Under the pieces are notes generated by a model that was given only the letters and a program-made list of their open reading frames with translations, had not been told where the DNA came from and did no database searches. Below are positions 17,015 through 25,420 of a stretch of DNA of 64,000 nt, in pieces. The stretch is from Tritonibacter multivorans (GTDB taxonomy: Bacteria; Pseudomonadota; Alphaproteobacteria; Rhodobacterales; Rhodobacteraceae): assembly GCF_001458415.1 (NCBI RefSeq), contig NZ_CYSD01000039.1:248001-312000 (forward strand). Reading direction: 5' to 3'. The position numbers were made by a program, and so were the translations under genes. Position 1 is the first letter of the stretch. Each line of letters begins with the position of its first letter.

Positions 17015-17494
17015 ATGACAGTGCGGATAGACGCGACCGACAAGAAAATTCTGGCAGAGCTGCAGCGGGATGCAGGCCAATCCTTGGATGAAATTGCACG
17101 CCAAGTGGGCAGTTCCAAGACCCCTGTATGGAACCGGATCCGCAAATTACGCGATGCCGGAGTCGTGGGGCGCCAGACCATGATCCTTGACGCCGAAGAA
17201 CTGGGGTTTGAGGCGTGTTTCTTTGTTCTGATCCGCACCTCAGAACATGAGGCCAGCTGGCAGGCGAAGTTCCTCAAAGCGCTGCAGGAGCGACCCGAGG
17301 TGCAGGAAGCGCATCGCTTGGCGGGCGACATTGACTACATTCTAAAGGTGCGGGTGAAGAACGCGCGGGCCTATGATAAATTCTATCAGGCGCTGATTTC
17401 CGAGGTGCGCGTGCACAATGTGACCGCGCTGCTGTCGATGGAAGAGATCAAGTCGACAACTTTGTTGCCGCTGGACCAGATCGAGGTCGAGTAG
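17015..17494 (+). CDS. Lrp/AsnC family regulator divergent from the sulfite operon
   Basis: 159-residue regulator. The N-terminal HTH is at about residues 5-60 (LDEIARQVGSSKTPVWNRIRKL), and the C-terminal RAM ligand domain at about 70-150 contains VQEAHRLAGDIDYILKVRV. Divergent placement next to cobA-cysI-cysH and the palindrome at 16909-16922 suggest that it controls the sulfite reduction operon, perhaps sensing a sulfur amino acid. It is followed by a double copy of the intergenic repeat and the convergent P450 gene. Confidence 0.87.
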   Translation: MTVRIDATDKKILAELQRDAGQSLDEIARQVGSSKTPVWNRIRKLRDAGVVGRQTMILDAEELGFEACFFVLIRTSEHEASWQAKFLKALQERPEVQEAHRLAGDIDYILKVRVKNARAYDKFYQALISEVRVHNVTALLSMEEIKSTTLLPLDQIEVE

Positions 17495-17496
17495 AC

Positions 17497-17590
17497 GGGG
17501 GCGCTGCCCCCGAACCCCCGGAGTATTTCGAGCCAAAAGAAACTCAGGCGCGCGGCCTGGCTTCTTTTGGCCAAAATACTCCGGAGCGCG
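17497..17590. repeat. Intergenic repeat family, copy A (inverted pair)
   Basis: A GC hairpin (GGGGGCGCTGCCCCC, 17497-17511) is followed by CCGGAGTATTTCGAGCCAAA at 17517 onward, then the same block reversed ending at 17584. The two arms can form a long stem. The block AGTATTTTG-CCAAAAGAAG recurs at 25341-25403, 35058-35120, 45742-45789 and 54375-54435. It lies between convergent genes, directly after the Lrp-type gene. Confidence 0.85.
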
Positions 17591-17613
17591 AGGCAGAGCC
17601 TCGTAAAAAATGT

Positions 17614-18798
17614 CTACATAGACACCAGCAAACGGGTCAGGCCGTGGAAGTGATAGGTGTTTGAATATACCGGTGTTTCGGCCAGTTTTAGGTGCGGGCA
17701 CCGTTCGAACAAGATCGGAAGCGCAATCGCCATTTCCAACCGCGCCAAGGGGGCACCAACGCAGAAATGCATCCCGCCGCCAAAGGCTTTGTTGACCTTG
17801 GCCGGGCGCGTCGGGTCGAACACAGCCGGGTTTGCCACCGATGCAGGGTCACGGTTGGCCGCTGCCAGCAAAAGTGCAACCAGATCGCCTCTTTGGAAGG
17901 TATGGCCAAAGACCTCGACCTCTTCATAAGCATAGCGCGTGAACAGATGTAGCGGCGGGTCATACCGCAGGATTTCTTCGACCAGTTGATCGATACCATC
18001 AGGCTGCAGCCAATCTTTGGACCAGCCCTGTTGGAGCATTGTTTTCACCCCGTTGCCAAGCGAATGCACGGTGGCCTCGTGGCCAGCGTTCAGGAGAAGA
18101 ATACAGGTGCCTATCAATTCGTCGGTGGAGAGGCTTTCACCATCTTCTTCGGCCTGAATAAGCCGTGTGATCAGATCCTCGCCGGGGGTTTTGCGCCGTT
18201 CTTCCACATAAGCGGTGAGAAATTCGATGAATTCGGCGCTGGCTTTGGCGGCGGCGTGTTCGGTCTCGGTGGTTTTTGAAGCCTGATACATGGCCACCAT
18301 TTTGTGCGACCACTCTAACAGCTGCGGCGCCATGTCCTCGGGCACGCCCAGCAGGCGGCAGATGGCGATCACCGGGACCTGGGTACAATAGGTGTCCAGC
18401 AGATCAAAGGGTTCATCTTTGGGGAAGCCTTCAATGAGCCTGTGGCACAGAGTTTCGAGCCCCGGTGCCAGCGCTTTGATTTCGCGGCTGGTGAAAGCGC
18501 GCAGGACAAGCTTGCGCAGGCGGGTATGGCGCGGGGGTTCCGCATCCAGCAGCGAATGGGCTTCGACCTGCAGGAACGGTGCGAGGTGCTCTGGCCCCGG
18601 TTTTTGCATCTCTTGTGGCACTTCCCGGCCAAACCGGCGGTCGCGCAGCAGCATGTGCACAGCCTGATCGCTGAAAGCGGCGACCATTTTGAAATCCTCC
18701 CAATAGGCCAAGGGGGCCTCGGATCGGATGCGGTCGTAGAACGGATAGGGATCCTGCACAAAGGCCGGGTCGAGCGGGGATTGCGTAATGGTCTTCAT
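17614..18798 (-). CDS. Cytochrome P450
   Basis: 394-residue soluble bacterial P450 monooxygenase. It has the I-helix oxygen-binding segment NAGHEATVHS, the K-helix ExxR (EILRYDPP), and the heme-ligand loop FGGGMHFCVGAPLAR with Cys346. ATG 18798 (MKTITQ) is chosen over a TTG 36 nt upstream because it fits the family length. No ferredoxin or ferredoxin reductase gene is adjacent; fpr at 11923-12762 is the only reductase in the window. Substrate unknown. Divergent from dctB with 60 nt between starts. Confidence 0.9.
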   Translation of the reverse strand: MKTITQSPLDPAFVQDPYPFYDRIRSEAPLAYWEDFKMVAAFSDQAVHMLLRDRRFGREVPQEMQKPGPEHLAPFLQVEAHSLLDAEPPRHTRLRKLVLRAFTSREIKALAPGLETLCHRLIEGFPKDEPFDLLDTYCTQVPVIAICRLLGVPEDMAPQLLEWSHKMVAMYQASKTTETEHAAAKASAEFIEFLTAYVEERRKTPGEDLITRLIQAEEDGESLSTDELIGTCILLLNAGHEATVHSLGNGVKTMLQQGWSKDWLQPDGIDQLVEEILRYDPPLHLFTRYAYEEVEVFGHTFQRGDLVALLLAAANRDPASVANPAVFDPTRPAKVNKAFGGGMHFCVGAPLARLEMAIALPILFERCPHLKLAETPVYSNTYHFHGLTRLLVSM

Positions 18799-18858
18799 GT
18801 GCCAAGCTTTTGCCGACTGCTCTGGTGTTGGCAAGGGGGCTCGGTCTAAGTTGCCGCT

Positions 18859-20634
18859 ATGAAGCGAACTCTTGTGAAAAGAAGTGCCCTCCTCGCAGCG
18901 GTCCTGGTTCTGATCGGCGTGATCTCGGCTTTGGTGTGGACCTCGGCCTACCGTCAGGCTCTGGGATCTCTGGCAGAGCGGGGGGCGGCTGACCTTGCGC
19001 TGGCGTCGGACCGGGTGTCAGCGCAGCTGCAGATCTATCGAGAGTTGGCGGTCCTGATCGCGGACCACCCGGTTTTACGCGGTCTGAAGACGCCCGCCGG
19101 TCGCGAGATCGCGGCGGATCGGTTGCGGGGATATGCGGATAAGACTGGTGCGATGGATGTGTTCTATGCCAACGCCGACGGTCGGGTGCTCGCGGCAGCC
19201 GAAGGCGTGACAGGCCCTTCGGTGGCAGAGGAGAGATATTTTAAGCGCGCCGTTCAAGGCGGTTTAGGGGCGGCGCCGGCTGTTCTGGACAGTGGCGCGC
19301 GGGTGTATTTTTTTGCGGCTCCTGATTTCGGCCTCGATGGCGAAGTCCGCGGTGCGCTGGTTGTTGTTGCTGACGTGCAGTATCTGGAGCAAACTTGGCC
19401 GGGGTCTTTGCCTGCGGTCTATTTCACAACGCGCGCTGGTCAGGTGTTTATTTCCAACCGCTATGAGCTGTTGTTTTGGTATCGCAGCGAATTTGGCCCC
19501 GGAATTGCGCCCGAAGCCAGTGCGGCCCCGCGTCTGGAAGTCGGTGAAGCTTTGGGGCACGAAATCTGGCGTCCGGGGTGGAGCCCCTATCTGCCAAAGC
19601 GCGCGTTGCACCTTGGACGTGATATTGCGGCGATTGATATGCACGCTGACATTTTGGTGGATGTGGCGCCCGCCCGGCGCATTGCCACCTTGCAGGCGCT
19701 GAGCATGGGCGCGGTGCTGTTGGCCTCGGCGATGATGTTGTTTCTCGCGGCAGAACGGCGGCGCACGCTGGCAGAGGCCAATGCGGTGCTGGAAGTGCGG
19801 GTCGCGCGGCGCACGCGCGATTTGTCGGCGGCCAACCACCAGCTGAAGCGGGAGATCCATGAACGCGCCGAGGCTGAGGCTGCGCTGCGCCGCGCTGAAG
19901 CGGATCTGGTACGTGCAGATAAGCTTTCTGCGCTGGGGCGCATGTCGGCGGGCATCAGTCACGAACTGAACCAGCCCTTGATGGCCATTCAGCAGTTTGC
20001 TGAAAACGGCCGCGCCTTTCTGGACAGAGAGCGCCCCGAACGCGCAGGTGAGAATCTGGGTCGGATTGCCGACATGGCCACGCGTATGGGGCGGATAATT
20101 AAAAACCTGCGGGCCTTTGCCCGCAATGAGGCGGAGCCGTCGTCGCGGGTTGATCTGGTGAAGGTGGTCGAGGATGCCGTGGAGCTGACGCAGGCGCGGC
20201 TGCGCGAATGTTCGGTGCGCCTGGACTGGGTTCCGCAGCCGCGGGGAACGGTTTATGTACGCGGCGGTGAGGTCCGCCTGACGCAGGTCCTGGTGAACCT
20301 GATCAACAATGCGGTGGATGCCATGTTGGATCAAGAGAACCGGGAGATTCGCATTCATATCGGCCCGGCAGAAGGCGAAGCCACAGGGCGGCGTGCGGTC
20401 ACCGTGTCGGACATCGGGCCGGGCTTGAAGGAGCCTGAAAAAGTGTTTGATCCGTTCTATTCGACCAAAGCGGTCGGAGCTGTCGATGGCGAGGACGGGA
20501 TGGGCCTGGGACTGTCGATATCCTATGGGCTTGTGCAGAGTTTCGGCGGCAATATCCGGGGTCGAAACGGGGCCCAGGGGGCTGAATTTGCCGTGGAACT
20601 GGAAGACTGGAAAGAAGAGGAATACCCGCAATGA
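18859..20634 (+). CDS. dctB: Sensor histidine kinase of C4-dicarboxylate transport
   Basis: 591-residue membrane kinase. TM1 is at about 9-30, a periplasmic double-Cache sensing region at about 35-275, and TM2 at about 279-298. A coiled coil follows, then the HisKA box with phospho-acceptor His368 (GISHELNQPL) and an HATPase_c domain (LVNLINNAVDAM, then MGLGLSISYGLV). The architecture is that of DctB, which senses succinate, malate or fumarate. The last codons overlap dctD by 4 nt. The downstream TRAP transporter is its expected target. Confidence 0.92.
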   Translation: MKRTLVKRSALLAAVLVLIGVISALVWTSAYRQALGSLAERGAADLALASDRVSAQLQIYRELAVLIADHPVLRGLKTPAGREIAADRLRGYADKTGAMDVFYANADGRVLAAAEGVTGPSVAEERYFKRAVQGGLGAAPAVLDSGARVYFFAAPDFGLDGEVRGALVVVADVQYLEQTWPGSLPAVYFTTRAGQVFISNRYELLFWYRSEFGPGIAPEASAAPRLEVGEALGHEIWRPGWSPYLPKRALHLGRDIAAIDMHADILVDVAPARRIATLQALSMGAVLLASAMMLFLAAERRRTLAEANAVLEVRVARRTRDLSAANHQLKREIHERAEAEAALRRAEADLVRADKLSALGRMSAGISHELNQPLMAIQQFAENGRAFLDRERPERAGENLGRIADMATRMGRIIKNLRAFARNEAEPSSRVDLVKVVEDAVELTQARLRECSVRLDWVPQPRGTVYVRGGEVRLTQVLVNLINNAVDAMLDQENREIRIHIGPAEGEATGRRAVTVSDIGPGLKEPEKVFDPFYSTKAVGAVDGEDGMGLGLSISYGLVQSFGGNIRGRNGAQGAEFAVELEDWKEEEYPQ

Positions 20635-21860
20635 CGCGCAAAGTTTTGCTGGTGGATGATGACGCAGCGGTGCGCGAAGCCCTGGGACAAACGCTCGATC
20701 TGAATGATTTTGACGCCATTACGGCAGGGTCTTTTGTTGCAGCCAAAGATCATATTACTGCGGATTTCTCTGGGGTGATCCTGTCGGATTTGCGGATGCC
20801 GGGGCGCGATGGCTTCCATCTTCTGGATTATGCGCATGGCGTTGATGCAGAGCTGCCGGTGATCTTGCTGACGGGCGAAGGGGATATTCCCATGGCCGTC
20901 AAAGCGATGGGGCAGGGGGCTTTTGACTTTCTTGAAAAACCCTGCGCGCCGACGCATCTGACCTCGGTTTTGGACCGGGCGCTGCATACGCGGACCTTGG
21001 TGCTGGAAAACCGTCGCCTCAAAACCCAGTTGGAAAGCGGCGATGCGGCTGCGCGGATCCTCTTTGGAACCTCTCCGCAGGCGGATGCTTTGCGTGACCG
21101 CACACGGTCTGTTGCGCCAACAGAGGCCGAGGTGCTGATCGCTGGCCCGCCGGGCTGTGGGTTTACCAAGGTGGCCGAAGTTATCCATCTTATGTCGCAC
21201 CGCGCGCAGGGACCTTTTGTGAAACGACCCTGTGCCGGGCTGACCCCGGCGGCCTTGACCGAGATTGCGCAGGGGGCTGAGGGCGGGACCCTGTATCTGG
21301 ATGAGCCCTCAGCGCTGCCAGAGGCCTCGCAATATGCCCTGCTTGAGCTGCTGGAACACGACAGCCCCTGCCGCATTGTCTGTGGCGGCACGGCAGATTT
21401 GTCCGAGCTTGCGGGGAAGGGCGCGTTCTTGCCGGATCTGTTTTACCGGCTGGATGTGATGCGCGTGCGGATCCCGTCGCTTGCGGAGCGGCCAGAGGAC
21501 ATTCCAGTGCTGTTTCGTCATTATGTCAGCCAAGCGGCTGAACAGGCCGGGATTGAGGCACCAGAGCCAAGCCCGGACACACTCGCCGGTCTTATGGCGC
21601 AGGACTGGCCGGGCAATGCGCGGTCGCTGATGTCGGCGGCCATGCGATTTGTGCTGGGCATGCCTGAAGATGTGACTGAGGCCGGCAACCTTGGTCTCGC
21701 GGAACAGATGGCACAGGTTGAACGTTCGCTTCTTATTGCGGCGCTTGGGCGGCACAATGGCAAGGCCTCGGCCGCGGCCGAAGGGCTGAAGCTGCCGCGC
21801 AAGACCTTCTATGACAAGCTTGCGCGCTATGGGATTCGTCCCGATGACTATCGGCGTTGA
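20631..21860 (+). CDS. dctD: DctD-like response regulator with degenerate sigma-54 activator domain
   Basis: 409-residue NtrC-type regulator. The receiver domain has phospho-acceptor Asp53. An AAA-like domain spans about 145-300, and a Fis-type HTH lies near 385-405 (KLPRKTFYDKLARYGI). The ATPase core is degraded. The Walker A position reads GPPGCGFT (172-179), with Phe where Lys is required. The segment that should carry the sigma-54-contacting GAFTGA loop is absent (FVKRPCAGLTPAALTEIAQG runs straight into GGTLYLDE). The arginine-finger region reads FLPDLFYRL rather than FREDLYYRL. Walker B is intact. The frame is open throughout, so the changes are real. It probably acts without ATP-driven sigma-54 remodelling. 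Confidence 0.9.
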   Translation: MTRKVLLVDDDAAVREALGQTLDLNDFDAITAGSFVAAKDHITADFSGVILSDLRMPGRDGFHLLDYAHGVDAELPVILLTGEGDIPMAVKAMGQGAFDFLEKPCAPTHLTSVLDRALHTRTLVLENRRLKTQLESGDAAARILFGTSPQADALRDRTRSVAPTEAEVLIAGPPGCGFTKVAEVIHLMSHRAQGPFVKRPCAGLTPAALTEIAQGAEGGTLYLDEPSALPEASQYALLELLEHDSPCRIVCGGTADLSELAGKGAFLPDLFYRLDVMRVRIPSLAERPEDIPVLFRHYVSQAAEQAGIEAPEPSPDTLAGLMAQDWPGNARSLMSAAMRFVLGMPEDVTEAGNLGLAEQMAQVERSLLIAALGRHNGKASAAAEGLKLPRKTFYDKLARYGIRPDDYRR

Positions 21861-21897
21861 TCTGGGCGCATAGCTGCCGGTGTTGCGGCGCTAACGA

Positions 21898-21917
21898 TTG
21901 TGCGGATTTCCGCACAA
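21898..21917. promoter_or_regulatory. DctD-type upstream activating site 1
   Basis: TTGTGCGGATTTCCGCACAA is a perfect 8-4-8 palindrome. It matches the DctD site known from rhizobial dctA promoters (TGTGCGGA-N-TCCGCACA type). It stands about 210 nt before dctP and 37 nt after the dctD stop. Confidence 0.85.
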
Positions 21918-21930
21918 TGCCGCGTAACAG

Positions 21931-21950
21931 CTGTGCGGGATTTCGCACAA
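21931..21950. promoter_or_regulatory. DctD-type upstream activating site 2
   Basis: TGTGCGGGATTTCGCACA is a second, slightly imperfect palindrome of the same type. Its centre is about 33 nt, or three helical turns, from that of site 1, so two dimers would sit on the same face of the DNA. No GG-N10-GC (-24/-12) promoter is visible between here and dctP. Confidence 0.8.
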
Positions 21951-22108
21951 GCCGGACACCAAGGGCTTAAGCCTTCCGAAGGTCACGGTTTTAGGCGTCT
22001 GAAAAGTAATGTTTTTTTGGATTTTCCGAGCGATTCTCGAATCGCCTCTTGAGTAGGCACAGAGCAGACATGATCCTGTCCCCCATCTGATTATCTTGGG
22101 AGGAAATC

Positions 22109-23113
22109 ATGAAACTGTTTACCGCAGCCGCCACAGCGCTGGCTCTGACTGTGACCGCTGGCGCTGCTTCTGCCGAGGCATGCCAAGACGGCGAGATCGT
22201 GGTGAAGTTCAGCCATGTGACCAACACCGACAAGCACCCGAAGGGCATTGCGGCCTCGCTGCTGGAAAAGCGCGTCAACGAAGAGATGGATGGCACCATG
22301 TGCATGGTCGTCTATCCGAACTCCACGCTGTATGATGATAACAAAGTGCTCGAAGCGATGCTGCAAGGCGACGTGCAGCTGGCGGCCCCTTCGCTGTCCA
22401 AGTTCGAGAAGTTCACCAAGCAGTTCCGCCTGTTTGACCTGCCGTTCATGTTCAAAAACATCGACGCGGTGGATGCGTTCCAGGGGTCCGAGCACGGTCA
22501 AGCCATGCTGGACAGCATGCAGCGCCGCGGCCTGCAGGGTCTGGCCTACTGGCACAATGGCATGAAGCAGATGTCTGCAAACAAGCCGCTGCTTGCGCCC
22601 TCTGACGCAAATGGCCTGAAGTTCCGCGTTCAGTCCTCGGACGTGCTGGTTGCTCAAATGGAAGCCATCGGTGGTTCGCCGCAGAAAATGGCCTTCTCCG
22701 AGGTTTACGGCGCGCTGCAGCAGGGCGTTGTCGACGGTCAGGAAAACACCTGGTCCAATATCTACGGCAAGAAGTTCTTTGAGGTGCAGGATGGGATCAC
22801 TGAAACCGACCACGGCATCATCGACTATCTGGTTGTGACCAATATCGACTGGCTGGAAAGCCTGGACCCTGCTGTGCGTGACCAGTTCACCACCATTCTG
22901 GGTGAAGTCACCGCAACCCGGAACGCGGAATCCACCAAAGTGAACAATGATGCCAAAGCGGCGATTGTTGAAGCAGGCGGTACCGTGCGCACTCTGGATG
23001 GCGAACAGCGTCAGGCTTGGGTCGACGTGATGAAGCCGGTTTGGGCGCAGTTTGCAGGCGACGTTGGTCAGGACATGATCGACGCGGCGCAGTCCATCAA
23101 CGCAGGCTTCTAA
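22109..23113 (+). CDS. dctP: TRAP transporter substrate-binding protein, C4-dicarboxylate type
   Basis: 334-residue periplasmic binding protein. A Sec signal peptide covers residues 1 to about 22 (cleavage near ASAEA). The DctP fold follows, with the conserved ligand-clamping region GLKFRVQSSDVL (about 170-182). GGGAGGAAATC precedes ATG 22109. It captures dicarboxylates for DctQM. A GC-rich stem-loop after the stop (23150-23169) separates it from dctQ, a usual way to keep the binding protein in excess over the membrane subunits. Confidence 0.92.
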   Translation: MKLFTAAATALALTVTAGAASAEACQDGEIVVKFSHVTNTDKHPKGIAASLLEKRVNEEMDGTMCMVVYPNSTLYDDNKVLEAMLQGDVQLAAPSLSKFEKFTKQFRLFDLPFMFKNIDAVDAFQGSEHGQAMLDSMQRRGLQGLAYWHNGMKQMSANKPLLAPSDANGLKFRVQSSDVLVAQMEAIGGSPQKMAFSEVYGALQQGVVDGQENTWSNIYGKKFFEVQDGITETDHGIIDYLVVTNIDWLESLDPAVRDQFTTILGEVTATRNAESTKVNNDAKAAIVEAGGTVRTLDGEQRQAWVDVMKPVWAQFAGDVGQDMIDAAQSINAGF

Positions 23114-23149
23114 TCCCAAAGGTCCCCGAATGGACCCTTAACCTTGCGC

Positions 23150-23169
23150 GGGGCGGATCCGTCCGCCCC
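23150..23169 (+). terminator. Intercistronic stem-loop between dctP and dctQ
   Basis: GGGGCGGATCCGTCCGCCCC forms an 8-bp stem with a four-base loop, 36 nt after the dctP stop. There is no T run, so it more likely stabilises the dctP message or causes partial termination than full termination. Confidence 0.7.
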
Positions 23170-23224
23170 GGCACCTTCACGGCAGGGGAGCTGCCGCATT
23201 TTCCGGAAAAATGGGGAGTACACC

Positions 23225-23899
23225 ATGTCGGGGGCAACCACCGGCCCATCCGGGCTGATCACAAAGCTCGAGGAGACGCTGATCGCAGCCATCCTCGGCG
23301 CTATGACCGCAATCACTTTTGCCAATGTGATTGCACGCTTTATGAATTCCAACATCCTTTGGGCGCTTGAACTGACCGTGTTCCTGTTTGCCTGGCTGGT
23401 GCTGCTGGGCGCGTCTTACGCGGTAAAGGTACATGCGCATCTGGGCGTGGATGTTATCTTGAACATCCTGCCTGAAGGCGTGCGCCGCATTGTCAGCCTG
23501 TTTGCCGCAGCCTGCTGCATCGTGTTCTCGCTGCTGCTTTTGAAAGGCGCTTATGACTATTGGGCGGTCTTTGCGGATCTGCCGCCGACCTCGGGACGCT
23601 GGTTCCCCACTGGGTTGGACCTCAAAGCGCGCAGCCAAAGCTTCTATGAGGTGCAGGACGTTCCCATGCTGGGTATCTTCCGCTTCCTTGAAGACCTGAT
23701 CAACTATGGCGATTCTTACGAGAAATTGCCGAAAGTGGTGCCCTATGTGGTGCTGCCGGTGTCCATGCTGCTGCTGGTCTACCGCTTTGTTCAGGCTGCC
23801 ATCCAGATTGCCCGTGGCGATGCTGACCGTCTGGTCGCCAGCCACGAAGTTGAAGACGAGCTCGCCGAAGTGCGCGCCCAGCAAGGAGAGCATGACTAA
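23225..23899 (+). CDS. dctQ: TRAP transporter small permease
   Basis: 224-residue membrane subunit with four predicted helices (about 24-42, 50-68, 88-108, 175-196) and an acidic C-terminal tail. ATG 23225 behind GGGGAG is chosen; the longer frame from 23144 runs through the stem-loop. An extra stretch between helices 3 and 4 (about 110-170) makes it longer than the minimal DctQ. Its stop shares one base with the dctM start (TAATG). Confidence 0.9.
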   Translation: MSGATTGPSGLITKLEETLIAAILGAMTAITFANVIARFMNSNILWALELTVFLFAWLVLLGASYAVKVHAHLGVDVILNILPEGVRRIVSLFAAACCIVFSLLLLKGAYDYWAVFADLPPTSGRWFPTGLDLKARSQSFYEVQDVPMLGIFRFLEDLINYGDSYEKLPKVVPYVVLPVSMLLLVYRFVQAAIQIARGDADRLVASHEVEDELAEVRAQQGEHD

Positions 23900-25275
23900 T
23901 GGAAGTCGTCCTTCTATTCGCCCTGGTCATTGGCCTTTTGCTGATCGGCGTTCCGATCGCGGTGGCTCTTGGCCTGTCCTCCACCCTGTTCCTGCTGTTG
24001 TTCTCTGACAGCTCTTTGGCGTCCGTTGCCGGGACCTTGTTCCAGGCTTTTGAGGGTCACTTTACCCTGCTGGCGATCCCCTTCTTTATCCTGGCGTCAT
24101 CCTTCATGACGACAGGGGGCGTGGCGCGGCGGATCATCCGCTTCTCCATCGCCTGTGTAGGCCACCTGCCGGGTGGTCTGGCGATTGCAGGTGTGTTTGC
24201 CTGTATGCTGTTTGCGGCGCTGTCCGGCTCCTCCCCTGCCACAGTTGTTGCCATCGGTACCATTGTGATCGCCGGCATGCGGCAGGTGGGCTACACGAAG
24301 GATTTTGCGGCGGGCGTGATCTGTAACGCAGGTACGCTGGGCATCCTGATCCCGCCGTCCATTGTGATGGTCGTTTATGCCGCCGCGGTTGAGGTGTCGG
24401 TGGGCCGGATGTTCCTTGCGGGCGTCATTCCGGGCCTGATGGCAGGTATCATGCTGATGATCACCATCTATGTGATGGCCAAGGTCAAGAACCTGCCCAA
24501 AGGCGAATGGCAGGGGTGGGGCGAGATCTTTGCCTCTGCCAAAGAAGCTGGCTGGGGTCTGTTCCTGATCGTGATTATCCTTGGCGGTATCTATGGTGGT
24601 ATCTTCACCCCGACCGAGGCCGCAGCGGTGGCGGCTGTCTATGCTTTTGTGATCGCGACCTTTATCTACAAAGACATGGGTCCGCTTTCCAATGGTGAAG
24701 ACGCGCCGAAGACTTCGCTGTTGCGCAAGCCGCATGCGATTATCACGGCGCTGATCCACCCGGATACCAAACACACCTTGTTTGAAGCTGGCAAGCTGAC
24801 CGTGACCCTGCTGTTTGTGATCGCCAACGCGCTGATCCTGAAGCATGTGCTGACCGACGAACAAATCCCGCAGCATATTGCAAATGCGATGCTGTCGGCT
24901 GGCTTTGGTCCGGTGATGTTCCTTGTGGTGGTGAACGTGATCCTGCTGATCGGCGGGCAGTTCATGGAGCCTTCGGGGCTTCTGGTGATCGTGGCGCCGC
25001 TGGTGTTCCCGATTGCGATCGAGCTGGGTATTGATCCGATCCATCTGGGCATCATCATGGTTGTCAACATGGAGATCGGCATGATCACCCCGCCGGTTGG
25101 CCTGAACCTTTTCGTGACCTCGGGTGTCGCGGGCATGCCAATGATGTCCGTGGTGCGCGCAGCGCTTCCTTTCCTGGCGGTTCTGTTCGTGTTCCTGATC
25201 CTGATCACCTATGTGCCGTTCCTGTCGACCGCATTGCCCAATGCGATTATGGGACCGGAGATCATCACCAAGTAA
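23899..25275 (+). CDS. dctM: TRAP transporter large permease
   Basis: 458-residue membrane subunit that couples dicarboxylate uptake to sodium or proton flow. About 12-13 helices are visible, with family segments such as ALSGSSPATVVAIGTI (about 106-121), GTLGILIPPSIVMVVYA and GMITPPVGLNLFV. A central hydrophilic stretch near 255-285 is longer than in the shortest homologues. Translation is coupled to dctQ. A strong terminator follows the stop after 22 nt. Confidence 0.93.
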   Translation: MEVVLLFALVIGLLLIGVPIAVALGLSSTLFLLLFSDSSLASVAGTLFQAFEGHFTLLAIPFFILASSFMTTGGVARRIIRFSIACVGHLPGGLAIAGVFACMLFAALSGSSPATVVAIGTIVIAGMRQVGYTKDFAAGVICNAGTLGILIPPSIVMVVYAAAVEVSVGRMFLAGVIPGLMAGIMLMITIYVMAKVKNLPKGEWQGWGEIFASAKEAGWGLFLIVIILGGIYGGIFTPTEAAAVAAVYAFVIATFIYKDMGPLSNGEDAPKTSLLRKPHAIITALIHPDTKHTLFEAGKLTVTLLFVIANALILKHVLTDEQIPQHIANAMLSAGFGPVMFLVVVNVILLIGGQFMEPSGLLVIVAPLVFPIAIELGIDPIHLGIIMVVNMEIGMITPPVGLNLFVTSGVAGMPMMSVVRAALPFLAVLFVFLILITYVPFLSTALPNAIMGPEIITK

Positions 25276-25297
25276 GTGCTCACTCACTTGCAAAAGA

Positions 25298-25330
25298 AAA
25301 CGCCCCGCAGAAAACAGCGGGGCGTTTTTT
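25298..25330 (+). terminator. Rho-independent terminator of dctPQM
   Basis: CGCCCCGC/GCGGGGCG stem with an eight-base loop and a run of six T (25325-25330), 23 nt after the dctM stop. Confidence 0.93.
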
Positions 25331-25340
25331 CGTTTCAGGG

Positions 25341-25403
25341 CAGGGGCTTTGCCCCTCTGCGCGTGCCGCGCATTCACCCCAGAGTATTTTGAGCCAAAAG
25401 AAG
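25341..25403. repeat. Intergenic repeat family, copy B
   Basis: GGGGCTTTGCCCC hairpin, then a GCGCG-containing variable part, then CATTCACCCCAGAGTATTTT and GAGCCAAAAGAAG. It lies between the convergent dctM and tpiA genes. It is closest to copies C and E; A and D carry a shorter CCCCCGGAG form. Confidence 0.85.
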
Positions 25404-25420
25404 CAGCGAACCTGTTTGGG

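Noticed and set aside
21951-22108. Search for a -24/-12 sigma-54 promoter before dctP
   Set aside because: The nearest candidates (around GGATTTTCCGAGC and GGCACAGAGC) have wrong spacing between GG and GC.
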